DNA from: PALSA-129 sp963842505
Lineage (GTDB): Bacteria; Acidobacteriota; Terriglobia; Bryobacterales; Bryobacteraceae
NCBI GenBank assembly: GCA_963842505.1
Contig: CAWJGZ010000001.1
Location: forward strand, 682,001-746,000
DNA length: 64,000 bases
Reading direction: 5' to 3'
The translations under genes were made by a program, and so were the position numbers. Shown here piece by piece: positions 1-7,809 of the stretch. Each line of letters starts with the position of its first letter. Positions within the stretch are counted from its first letter, which is position 1. Below the pieces are notes generated by a model. That model ran no database searches. It saw only the letters and a program-made list of their open reading frames with translations, and was not told the origin of the DNA.

Positions 1-2
1 TT

Positions 3-479
3 TCCGTGCTCATCGCGGTGGTTTCCATCGTCTTTATCTACCAGCCGGTGAAGGTGGAAGGAACCAGCATGACGCCGGGGCTGGACGACCAGGAACGGAT
101 TTTCATCAACAAGTTCACCTATCGTTTCGGGCTGGGAAACATCGAACGTGGGGACACCGTGGTATTTCGCGCGCCTGTGGATCCGGACAAGGAGTACATC
201 AAGCGGGTAATCGGGCTGCCCGGTGACCGGGTGCGCATCGAACACGGGCAGGTGTATGTCAACGGCCAGGCGCTGGTGGAACCCTACATCCAGGACGATT
301 ACCGGGACTATTCCAGCATGGAGGAGAAGGTGGTGCCGGCGGGCAGATACTTCGTGCTGGGCGACCACCGCAATTCTTCGAGCGACAGCCGCGCTTGGGG
401 CTGGGTGCCGCGAGACATGATTTACGGGAAAGCCGTCTTTGCCTATTGGCCGCTGGCCAAAATGGGCCGGTTGAAATAG
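3..479 (+). CDS. lepB: Signal peptidase I, 5' end cut by window edge
   Basis: Membrane-bound serine protease that removes signal peptides from secreted proteins on the outer face of the inner membrane. The frame is open to the left edge, so the start and the cytoplasmic N-terminus are missing. Counting from the GTG at 6, a hydrophobic segment (about residues 2-13) precedes the nucleophile motif GTSMTP (Ser21). The general-base Lys66 lies in YIKRVIGLPGD, and the conserved GDHRNSSSDSR box is at about 119-129. All catalytic boxes are present. It runs tail to tail with the DUF2905 gene, with a 2 bp gap. Confidence 0.95.
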   Translation, partial: SVLIAVVSIVFIYQPVKVEGTSMTPGLDDQERIFINKFTYRFGLGNIERGDTVVFRAPVDPDKEYIKRVIGLPGDRVRIEHGQVYVNGQALVEPYIQDDYRDYSSMEEKVVPAGRYFVLGDHRNSSSDSRAWGWVPRDMIYGKAVFAYWPLAKMGRLK

Positions 480-481
480 CC

Positions 482-694
482 TCAGCGTCGCAGCAGCCAC
501 AGCACCAGCGTCAGCGCCAGGCTGAGCAGGAGGCAGGTGGTGAGCGGGAAATAGAAACCGAAGCTGCGCCCTTGGATGCGAATATCGCCCGGCAGCCGGC
601 CAAGGTGCAAAGGCAGCCGTCCCGCGAAGCTGACCAACAATCCAGCGGCCAGCAGCACCAGGCCCATTACGATGAGGAGTCGCCCGAGCGGCAT
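482..694 (-). CDS. DUF2905 family small membrane protein
   Basis: A 70-residue protein with two hydrophobic helices (about 5-24 and 49-68) joined by a short loop containing RLPGDIRIQG and FYFPLTTCLLLS. This is the standard layout and length of DUF2905 proteins, whose role is unknown. It lies 62 bp downstream of the M16 protease gene on the same strand and could be its cotranscribed partner. The family call rests on the LPGDI...FYFPL pattern. Confidence 0.85.
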   Translation of the reverse strand: MPLGRLLIVMGLVLLAAGLLVSFAGRLPLHLGRLPGDIRIQGRSFGFYFPLTTCLLLSLALTLVLWLLRR

Positions 695-756
695 GATTTC
701 AGTATGAGCCTCTAACCTGGCACCGCAGCCCCACCAGCCTTGATTCTACTCCGGCC

Positions 757-2043
757 CTAACACGCCAGATCTTCCCGCTCCAACTTGAATTTTTCGAGCT
801 TTCCCAGCACGGTCACCGCGATCTGGCTGGGGTTGAAGAAACGCTGCGCGATGGCCTGCACTTCCCCGGCAGTGACCGATCCGATGCTCTCCACCAATTC
901 GTCGAGCGAGAAGAACTGGTGAAAATACATCTCCTGCCGCGCCAGGTTGGCCATGCGGCTGGAGGTGGATTCCAGGCCCAGCATGAGCGAGCCTTTGAGG
1001 TGGTCCTTGGCGCGGCACAGTTCCTCTTCGGCCACGGGCTGTTCTTTGAGGTCGCGGAATTCTCTCAGGATGGCGTCTACCACTTTGGGCGTGGAGGCGA
1101 GCGAGGTCCCGGCGTAAATGGAAAGGCAGCCGGTGTCGCGATAGGCGCTCAACTCCGAGAAGACCGCGTATGCCAGCCCCTGCCGTTCCCGGATGTTCTG
1201 AAACAGGCGCGAGCTCATGCCGCCGCCCAGCAGGGTGTCGAGCACGTAACAGGCGAAGCGTTGCGCGTGCGGCAGCGGGTAAGAGGGCACGCCCAGGCAG
1301 AGATGTACCTGCTCCAGCGCTTTCTTGTTGCGCAGGGCGATGCGCGCATGGGTGCTGGGGGCGCTGTCTTCCACCGCCGGCGCGCCGGGCTCGAGCGATG
1401 CGAAATGCTGGCTGGCCAGGGCCACCAGCCGGTCGTGCGTCAGGTTGCCGGCTGCCGTGATCAGCATGTTGGCGGGCGCATAGACCGCGCGATAGTAACC
1501 CTGGATGGCGTCGCGGTCGAAGGCCTTGACCGTCTCATTCGTCCCTAAAATCGGCCGGCCCAGGGCGTGATCTTTCCAGAAGTTGGAGGAAAAGATCTCG
1601 TGTACCAGGTAATCGGGGCTGTCGGCCTCCATCTTGATCTCTTCCAGTACGACGCCTTTTTCCTTCTGGATATTCTCTTCGTCGAACCTGGGGTGCAGCA
1701 CCAGGTCCGCCAGCACATCGAAGGCCAGCGAGAGGTGCTCGTCCAGCACCTTGGTGTTGAAGCAGACCAGTTCCTTGGCGGTATAGGCGTCCAGGTTGCC
1801 GCCGATGGAATCCACCGAGCGCGCAATGTCTTCGGCGGAGCGCGACGTGGTGCCCTTGAAGAGCATGTGCTCGATGAAGTGGGAAATGCCGGCCTGCCGG
1901 GCCGTCTCACGGCGCGAGCCGGTGGCGATCCACACGCCCACGGAAACGGAGCGCACGTGCGACATGGTTTCGCTGATTACGCGCACGCCGTTCGATAGCG
2001 TGGTCATTTCGATGTCCCGTGCGGGACTGCTGGTTAAATTCAT
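757..2043 (-). CDS. M16 family zinc metallopeptidase (processing-peptidase-like)
   Basis: Pitrilysin-family protease of 428 residues. The inverted zinc motif HxxEH is intact (HFIEH, residues 55-59), and the distal acidic ligand region EEIKME lies about 75 residues later. This is followed by the non-catalytic C-terminal M16 domain with R..QGLAYAV. There is no signal peptide, so the protein is probably cytosolic; the family degrades peptides or processes pre-sequences. An internal ATG at 2007 (residue 13) is a possible alternative start, and neither start has a clear ribosome binding site. The gene is divergent from rlmN with about 80 bp between the starts. Confidence 0.92.
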   Translation of the reverse strand: MNLTSSPARDIEMTTLSNGVRVISETMSHVRSVSVGVWIATGSRRETARQAGISHFIEHMLFKGTTSRSAEDIARSVDSIGGNLDAYTAKELVCFNTKVLDEHLSLAFDVLADLVLHPRFDEENIQKEKGVVLEEIKMEADSPDYLVHEIFSSNFWKDHALGRPILGTNETVKAFDRDAIQGYYRAVYAPANMLITAAGNLTHDRLVALASQHFASLEPGAPAVEDSAPSTHARIALRNKKALEQVHLCLGVPSYPLPHAQRFACYVLDTLLGGGMSSRLFQNIRERQGLAYAVFSELSAYRDTGCLSIYAGTSLASTPKVVDAILREFRDLKEQPVAEEELCRAKDHLKGSLMLGLESTSSRMANLARQEMYFHQFFSLDELVESIGSVTAGEVQAIAQRFFNPSQIAVTVLGKLEKFKLEREDLAC

Positions 2044-2123
2044 GCGGGAAGAGACGGAAAGGCTCTGCTTCTATTGTGACACTTCCCGGCCGGGACGCGC
2101 CAATCCGCTACACTGAACCTAGG

Positions 2124-3155
2124 ATGCCGCAGCCGCTGGTGGGGATGGAGCTTTCGGATTTGCGCGAGGCCCTGGGCCCGGAACGGCCGGCATATCGCGC
2201 CAAACAGATTTACCAGGCCCTCTACCGCGGGCAGGCCGCCGCCTTTACGCAGATTTCGACGTTGCCGGCGGCCATGCGGGCCGATCTGGCGGCGCGCCAC
2301 ACCGTGGGCTTGCCGGAAATCGCCCGCGTCTACCAATCCGCCGACGGCACGCGCCGCTACCTGTTGCGGCTCGACGACGCCAGGACCGTCGAAACCGTTC
2401 TGATGCCCGAGGGCGAGCGCGACACCATCTGCATTTCGAGCCAGGTGGGCTGCCCGGTAGATTGTAAATTCTGCATGACCGCGCTGCTGGGCCTGGAGCG
2501 CAGCCTGACCGCCGGGGAAATTGTTGGACAGGTGCTCCTGGTCGCGCGCGAGAATCATCTCCGCCAGGATGGCGGCCGCCTCAACATCGTGATCATGGGG
2601 CAGGGCGAGCCGCTGCTCAACCTGGAGAACGTCGCCAAGGCCACGCGCATTCTGCTGGACCCGGCGGGCTTCGGCCTTTCGCCGCGGCGCATCACCGTGT
2701 CGACCGCCGGAATTGTGCCCAAGATCGACGAACTGGGCCGCCAGCCGGTGCGGCCGAAGCTGGCGATTTCCTTAAACGCCTCCACCGAGGAATCGCGCCG
2801 GGAATTGATGCCCATCACGCGCAAATACCATTTGAAGGACCTGATGGAGGCGTGCCGGCGCTATCCGCTGCGGCCGTGGGAGAAGCTCACCTTCGAGTAC
2901 GTGTTGTTGAAGGGCGTGAATGACAGCGATGCCGACGCGCGGCGCGTGGTGAGATTGCTGGCGAACCTGAACTGCAAGGTGAATCTGATTGCGCTGAACC
3001 CCGGCCCGGAGATTCCGTATGAGACGCCGGCGCCGGAGCGCGTGGCCGGTTTCCAGCAGATTGTGCGGCGGGCCGTGCCTTGTTTTGTGCGCAAACCGCG
3101 CGGCCTGGATATTTACGCGGCTTGCGGACAGTTGAAGCGCGCCAGCGGGGACTGA
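2124..3155 (+). CDS. rlmN: 23S rRNA (adenine2503-C2)-methyltransferase RlmN
   Basis: Radical-SAM enzyme that methylates A2503 of 23S rRNA, and A37 of some tRNAs. It has 343 residues from the ATG at 2124. The frame is open further upstream, but the N-terminus typical of the family begins here. The [4Fe-4S] motif CPVDCKFC gives Cys110, Cys114 and Cys117. MGQGEPLLN and the C-terminal AACGQL with the second catalytic Cys (about 334) are present. Length and motifs are standard. The stop lies about 12-15 bp from the broken end of panB. Confidence 0.95.
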   Translation: MPQPLVGMELSDLREALGPERPAYRAKQIYQALYRGQAAAFTQISTLPAAMRADLAARHTVGLPEIARVYQSADGTRRYLLRLDDARTVETVLMPEGERDTICISSQVGCPVDCKFCMTALLGLERSLTAGEIVGQVLLVARENHLRQDGGRLNIVIMGQGEPLLNLENVAKATRILLDPAGFGLSPRRITVSTAGIVPKIDELGRQPVRPKLAISLNASTEESRRELMPITRKYHLKDLMEACRRYPLRPWEKLTFEYVLLKGVNDSDADARRVVRLLANLNCKVNLIALNPGPEIPYETPAPERVAGFQQIVRRAVPCFVRKPRGLDIYAACGQLKRASGD

Positions 3156-3167
3156 GCCACCGGGAGC

Positions 3168-3419
3168 AGCCGCCCGGCGCGTGCCGTTTACCACCGCGCG
3201 GGTGTGGTGCGCCATCATATCCAGCGTGACACCTATGGTGCTGTCCTCTCCCAGGACAACCATCCCGAGCGAATCACCGACCAGCAGGACGTCAATTCCG
3301 GCGCCGTCGAGCAGCCGCGCCATGGTCGCGTCATACGCCGTCAGCACGGTGATCTTCTGCCGGCGGCACTTCATCTGGATCAGGTCCGGAATGCGGACCT
3401 GCCCTCCTGATTCCGTCAT
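3168..3419 (-). pseudogene. panB: Truncated panB (ketopantoate hydroxymethyltransferase N-terminus)
   Basis: From an ATG at 3419, residues 20-79 match the PanB N-terminus: KITVLTAYDATMARLL, then VGDSLGMVVLGEDST and HHTRAVVNG. The similarity stops at about residue 83 (near 3170) and the frame then runs antisense through rlmN, so roughly two thirds of the enzyme is missing. The start is 6 bp after the stop of the DUF2520 gene, an arrangement common for pantothenate operons. Intact PanB makes ketopantoate for coenzyme A; this fragment lacks most of the barrel and cannot do so. No panC or panD is visible here. Confidence 0.8.
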
Positions 3420-3425
3420 AATCTT

Positions 3426-4301
3426 CTATTTTCCCTCTCGCAGAAGTTTGTAGAGCGATGCGCACGTCTGTTCAGGCAGGCCGCGCCGGCGAGCCACCCG
3501 CAGGGCCCGCAGGCCGGCAGCGCGGTAGATCTCAAGCAAGCCTCCTCCGGCGTGGCCAAGCGCGCCGATGTGGGAGGCGACGGTGTCCATGTCGCCGCGC
3601 ACGATCGGTCCGGTGAGCGCCTGAACCGGCCCGGCGTTCGAGAAGTTTTCCACCGCGGCCCGCGCGAGCGGGGTCAGCGCTCTGATTGCCTGGTCGGAAG
3701 GAACGCCCGCCCGTGCCATTGCTTCCACCGCGGCGTCCAAGAGGACGGTCACATAGTTGCTAGCCATGACTGCCGCTGCGTGATATAACGGCCGCGATTC
3801 GGGCGCAACCCGGAGTGCCTGCCCGCCCAGGCGGCTCGCGATCTCCTCGGCGCATCGGACGCTTTCCGCGTCTCCGCAAACGGCAAAGCCTATACCGTTG
3901 AGGGCTCGGGCGCCTTGTTCGGGATCGTGAATGGTCTGCAGGGGGTGAATGCCGCCGCACGACACTCCCCGTTCGGCTAAAGGGCGCAGCCGTTCGGGAC
4001 CGCCGTTTCCACACGTGTGGAGCGCGACCCGAATCTGCCCGCCGGCACGGGCCAGTTCGCGCGCCACTGACTCGATCGCCGCGTCGGATACCGCGATGAG
4101 CACGCAGGAGGCGCGCTGGGCGGCTTCGCGGAAGGAGAGAGCGGCCAAACCGCCGCCGATGAATCCGGCCGCTTGCGCCGTGCGCTCGGGAGAGCGGCCG
4201 GCTACGCAGGTGACGGCCATGCCGGATTCACGTAATGCTCTCCCCAGCGCCTGGGCTACTCGACCGGTTCCGATAATTGCAATTTCGCGGGCGGACGGCA
4301 C
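3426..4301 (-). CDS. Rossmann-like/DUF2520 domain protein
   Basis: A 291-residue protein with an N-terminal nucleotide-binding fold (IIGTGRVAQALGRAL, about 9-23) like that of ketopantoate or pyrroline-carboxylate reductases. A helical C-terminal DUF2520 domain follows (about 150-285, with YHAAAVMASNYVTVLLDAA). GIHPLQT is the characteristic linker motif. Such genes often sit beside panB/panC, and here the next gene downstream is the panB remnant. A ketopantoate-reductase-like role is inferred, not shown. Confidence 0.85.
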   Translation of the reverse strand: MPSAREIAIIGTGRVAQALGRALRESGMAVTCVAGRSPERTAQAAGFIGGGLAALSFREAAQRASCVLIAVSDAAIESVARELARAGGQIRVALHTCGNGGPERLRPLAERGVSCGGIHPLQTIHDPEQGARALNGIGFAVCGDAESVRCAEEIASRLGGQALRVAPESRPLYHAAAVMASNYVTVLLDAAVEAMARAGVPSDQAIRALTPLARAAVENFSNAGPVQALTGPIVRGDMDTVASHIGALGHAGGGLLEIYRAAGLRALRVARRRGLPEQTCASLYKLLREGK

Positions 4302-4359
4302 AATCCAGTGTAGCCAGTGCGGTGCAGGGGCTTTAGCCTGGCCGGCTTCGGCGCAGGCT

Positions 4360-5199
4360 TCAAATCTTCAGCACGCGCCTCAGCGTGTACAACTCGGGCT
4401 TCATATTCTGGTTTTCAAACCGTTTCCAATCGTCGTTCACCTGGATCAGCTTGCCGCTGATGTGGTTGGAGCGCTCGGATGCCAGAAACAGGGCCAGTTG
4501 CGTCTGCTTTTCCGGCGGAATGCCGCCTGTGATGCGCACCCGCTCGGCGTCCTCGATCTCCTTGCGGCCGGCTCTCTCTTCGCCCGCATGCAGAATCTCG
4601 TCCGTCATGTGGCTGTAGACGTTGCCCGGCGAGATGCAGTTGACCTGGACGTTATGGTCGCTCACTTCGACGGCCAGTCCTTCGGCGAAGCGGACCACCG
4701 CGGCCTTGGATGCCGCATAGGCCCCGAAATTCGGACGTGTGTGGCCGGAGCCGCCGCCAACAATCAGGATGATCTTGCCGGAACGCTTTTCGATCATCGG
4801 CGGCAGCGCCGCGCGGCAGGCGTTCACCACGCCGATGAGGTTCGTCTGGATGGTGTCGGCCCATGCTTCGGGCTTGGTGGAGAGCAACGGGCCGATGGGT
4901 CCTTGCACCGCGGCGGAAGCGATCAGCACATCCAGGCGTCCGAATTCCTCGAGCACCAGGGCGACCGCGTTGGTCATTTCGTCCAGGTTGCGGACGTCGG
5001 CGGGAAGGCGCAGCGCGCTGCCGCCGGCTTGTTCGATCTCGAGTTTCGCCAGGTCGAGTTCGGCTTTGCTGCGCGCCAGCAATCCGATATGCGCTCCGGC
5101 TTCGGCGAAACCCATGGCCAGGCGTTTGCCGACGCCGCGGCCCGCTCCTGTGATGAGGACGCTTTTGTCACGAATGGTATCCACGGTATGCACCGCCAT
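4360..5199 (-). CDS. SDR family NAD(P)-dependent oxidoreductase
   Basis: Short-chain dehydrogenase fold of about 279 residues. It has the cofactor motif TGAGRGVG near the N-terminus, the catalytic pair YAASK, and SPGNV after it. In the strand that normally carries the catalytic Ser (13 residues before the Tyr) the sequence is IVGGGSGHTRP; the nearest Ser is 10 residues before the Tyr. The usual NNAG is ASAA. The substrate is unknown. I use the ATG at 5199; a TTG at 5214 gives five more residues. The gene stands alone, divergent from the His-tract protein gene. Confidence 0.85.
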   Translation of the reverse strand: MAVHTVDTIRDKSVLITGAGRGVGKRLAMGFAEAGAHIGLLARSKAELDLAKLEIEQAGGSALRLPADVRNLDEMTNAVALVLEEFGRLDVLIASAAVQGPIGPLLSTKPEAWADTIQTNLIGVVNACRAALPPMIEKRSGKIILIVGGGSGHTRPNFGAYAASKAAVVRFAEGLAVEVSDHNVQVNCISPGNVYSHMTDEILHAGEERAGRKEIEDAERVRITGGIPPEKQTQLALFLASERSNHISGKLIQVNDDWKRFENQNMKPELYTLRRVLKI

Positions 5200-5329
5200 T
5201 ATAAAGCCGCGCAAGGGTTGACGTCCGCCAAAAGAACGTCGGCCGCCAGAGAATTGGCGCCAGGAACGCTTCTCAACCCCCTGATTTTAATAGTCTCGCG
5301 AGTGGGCGGGAAACTGCCTGAAGACCGTC

Positions 5330-5965
5330 ATGAACATTAATTCCCTTTCGGGAACCAACAGCACTTACCTCCAATCACTGCTCGCCTCCGCATTGAGCAG
5401 CACCAATTCGACCAGCGGGAGCACTAGCGCCACCTCGCTCGGCAACACGCAAGACACCAACCAGCTTTCTCCCTTTGCCCAACTGCTGAGTACGCTGCAG
5501 CAGCTTCAGCAGGCCAACCCAACCGAATACCAGCAAATCACCCAGCAGATCGCAACCAATCTGCAAAGCGCTTCGACCACCGCTACCGCGGATGGAGACA
5601 CGGCGGCCGCGGCCCAGCTCACCCAACTGGCCACGGACTTCACCAACGCCTCGCAAAGCGGGCAGCTCCCCAACGTGCAGGATCTGTCTCAAGCGATTTC
5701 GGCCGGCCATCACCACCATCATCACCATGCGCAATCCGCTCAGAACTCCAGCAGCACCGATTCCACCGCTGGCGCCAGCTCGAGCTCAACCACCAGTTCA
5801 ACCACCAGCACCAGCGACACGTCAACCGCCAACTCCATAGCGGATTTGATCTCTCAGTTTCTGGCCAATTCCGTGGCAGGCTCGTTCAGTCAGAGCAATT
5901 CGCTGAACCCGATGACCATCATCATGAATACGCTGTCGAACGCCGGCCTCACCACGAATAGCTAA
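5330..5965 (+). CDS. Low-complexity Ser/Thr/Gln protein with natural seven-His tract
   Basis: A 211-residue protein of unknown function. The N-terminal half is Gln-rich and probably helical (LLSTLQQLQQANPTEYQQI), followed by TDFTNASQSGQLPNVQDLSQAI. A run of seven His is encoded by mixed CAC/CAT codons at 5710-5730. A Ser/Thr-only stretch comes next and then a conserved-looking tail with LNPMTIIMNTLSNAGL. There is no signal peptide or membrane helix. The mixed codons and the natural flanks argue against a cloning artefact. Metal binding is possible but unproven. Confidence 0.7.
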   Translation: MNINSLSGTNSTYLQSLLASALSSTNSTSGSTSATSLGNTQDTNQLSPFAQLLSTLQQLQQANPTEYQQITQQIATNLQSASTTATADGDTAAAAQLTQLATDFTNASQSGQLPNVQDLSQAISAGHHHHHHHAQSAQNSSSTDSTAGASSSSTTSSTTSTSDTSTANSIADLISQFLANSVAGSFSQSNSLNPMTIIMNTLSNAGLTTNS

Positions 5966-6061
5966 AGCGCCGGCTAGCCCCAATACTGTTCAGTTAAGTG
6001 GTACAGGCCATCGGCCCGCGAAATTTCATGAAGGAGTGCGCCGAGCCTCGCTGTTCGTGGA

Positions 6062-6100
6062 GCGGGCCTCCGGCCCGCAACGCCGGCTTTCCAGCCGGCG
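6062..6100. repeat. Two adjacent perfect GC hairpins
   Basis: In the 244 bp gap between the His-tract gene and the M28 gene, GCGGGCC/GGCCCGC (6062-6078, loop TCC) is followed by CGCCGGCT/AGCCGGCG (6081-6100, loop TTCC). Neither has a T tract. They look like members of a dispersed palindromic family rather than a terminator. Confidence 0.55.
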
Positions 6101-6144
6101 CCCCGCCTTTTCGACCCTGCCACGCTTAGTTGAAGAGGGCGCTT

Positions 6145-6176
6145 GACAGACGGCTAAAGCCGGTCGTCTCTCCCAC
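6145..6176 (-). repeat. REP element, third copy of the RAYT-linked family
   Basis: Read on the minus strand this begins GTGGGAGAGACGACCGGC and ends GCCGTCTGTC. It matches the copy at 13547 at 27 of 32 positions, including the GTGGGA foot. It folds into a hairpin with one mismatch in the outer stem and a perfect inner CGGCT/AGCCG. It lies about 7.4 kb from the transposase that I associate with this family. Confidence 0.65.
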
Positions 6177-6209
6177 CCCCGACGCCGGCTTGGGTGAACA
6201 GCATTGGGG

Positions 6210-7697
6210 CTACTGTTTGCCCAGCGAATCCTGGCCCGCCTTGATGTAGCGCTCGGTGTTGGGGATGTCCTTATTCCATTGCGGCGTTTCCAGGCTGTCG
6301 GCCACGCGGAAAACGGCCAGCGCCACGGTCCGGTCTATCTTGGCGAGGTTGTCGTAGTCCAACTTGGGCCATTCGTCGCCGGGCTTGTGATAATCCGGGA
6401 AGACGTAGCCCACCGAAAGCGTGTGCGCCGGTACGCCCGCGTCGGCCAGCGCCTGGTTGTCGCTCTGCGCGAAGTACCGGACGTTGAGCTGCTCGTTCTT
6501 CACCACTTGAAGTCCGGTGGCTTCGCCGGCTTTACGAACTACGTCGGTGAGCGTGGAGAAATCGTAACCCGTCACGTTCACCAGGCCGACACTTGAGCCG
6601 CCATCGACATCCGTGCGGCCTAATTGTTCCAGGTTGAGATCGGCCACCGTTTTGGCCAGCGGGAAAACCGGGTGCGCGCCATAGTAGCGCGAGCCTACCA
6701 GCCCCAGTTCTTCGCCGAAGAAAGTCATGAAGACGATCGAGCGTTTGGGCCGCGTGGGCTGCGCCGCGAGCGCATTGGCGATTTCGATCACCGACGCCGT
6801 GCCGCTGCCATCGTCATTGGCGCCGTTGTAGATGTGATCGCCTTCGCCGGTTCCGCGCACGCCCAGGTGATCGTAGTGCGCCGTCACCAGCACGTAGGTA
6901 TCGCCCAGCGTGGGGTCGGAGCCGCGCAGCACCCCCACCACGTTGTGCAGCTTCACCGGGACCACCGTGGGCGGTGGAATGTGGACCGAAACCATAGCGT
7001 CCGCGGGACCGGGTTTTCCGGAGCCAAGCGCGGCGCGGATGGCATCATCCCAGACCAGCATCACCGGCGTGGACGATGAGGGCGACATCTCGCGCAGGCG
7101 CGCGGTCATATTGGTTGGCTGGCCCCCTGAGCGCAACAGCACCACCAGCGCCGGCTGCAGCCGGGCCGTGATGGCCGGGAGTTGGCGCGTGATCATCATG
7201 GGATTCGAACCTTCGGGAAAATCGAGCACCAGCACTTTGCCGCGCACCTGTTCCGCCGTGAGCGCGTTGATGGCCGCGGAATCGGTTCCCATCGCTTTGA
7301 TCATCGGCGAACGGCTGAAATCGGCCGCGCCGGCCTGTTGCAGCGCCATCGATTCCTTGTGCGCCTTGATGGTGTTGCCACCGGTTTCGAGGGTGAATTC
7401 CATGCCCTCCACGTTGGGCGTCACGTTGCCATAGAGGGCGGTCTGAAAATAGCCGTCGTCGCCCGCCGGTTCGAGACCGGCGCGGCGGAACTGCGCGGCA
7501 ATGTATTCCGCGGCGATATCCAGACCGGGCGAAGGCGTTCCTCTGCCCTGCAGCAGATCGGAGGCCAGGAAGGAGACATCGGCCTTCAGATCGTTGGGCG
7601 TCAAACGGCTGGAAATCTGCTGTACGGTCGGCTCGGTCTGCGCGGCCGCGGCGGTGACCAACAGGACCACGCCCGCGAGGGCAAGAAACTTCCTCAT
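6210..7697 (-). CDS. M28 family metallopeptidase, secreted
   Basis: A 495-residue zinc exopeptidase. A signal peptide (MRKFLALAGVVLLVTAAAAQ, residues 1-20) is followed by an inserted protease-associated-like domain. The M28 core then has TAHYDHLG (first zinc His), NGANDDGSGTA (bridging Asp), FGEELGLVGS (catalytic Glu pair) and a late His in PDYHKPGDEW. It is probably an aminopeptidase of periplasm or cell exterior. The ATG at 7697 is chosen because it starts exactly at the signal peptide; the frame is open 25 codons further upstream. Confidence 0.92.
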   Translation of the reverse strand: MRKFLALAGVVLLVTAAAAQTEPTVQQISSRLTPNDLKADVSFLASDLLQGRGTPSPGLDIAAEYIAAQFRRAGLEPAGDDGYFQTALYGNVTPNVEGMEFTLETGGNTIKAHKESMALQQAGAADFSRSPMIKAMGTDSAAINALTAEQVRGKVLVLDFPEGSNPMMITRQLPAITARLQPALVVLLRSGGQPTNMTARLREMSPSSSTPVMLVWDDAIRAALGSGKPGPADAMVSVHIPPPTVVPVKLHNVVGVLRGSDPTLGDTYVLVTAHYDHLGVRGTGEGDHIYNGANDDGSGTASVIEIANALAAQPTRPKRSIVFMTFFGEELGLVGSRYYGAHPVFPLAKTVADLNLEQLGRTDVDGGSSVGLVNVTGYDFSTLTDVVRKAGEATGLQVVKNEQLNVRYFAQSDNQALADAGVPAHTLSVGYVFPDYHKPGDEWPKLDYDNLAKIDRTVALAVFRVADSLETPQWNKDIPNTERYIKAGQDSLGKQ

Positions 7698-7809
7698 CCA
7701 GCCATGATAGCTTTTTGCGGGGCAGCCCCCGGGTCGGCCCGCCTTTTTCATCGGCCTGCCAACAGGTTCCACGCTATCGTTTTTCCCGAAACCAGCCGAT
7801 AAGCGCGTC

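Noticed and set aside
2772..3419. A 215-residue panB product
   Set aside because: Only about the first 83 codons resemble PanB; the rest is antisense to rlmN.
5198..5203. TATAAT before the SDR gene as a -10 element
   Set aside because: On the minus strand it overlaps the ATG itself, so it cannot drive that start in a normal way.
3949..5340. A 463-codon frame opposite the DUF2520 and SDR genes
   Set aside because: It spans two well-supported genes on the other strand and has no recognisable domain.
5710..5730. His-tag vector contamination
   Set aside because: Mixed codons, native-looking flanking protein on both sides and no vector sequence.
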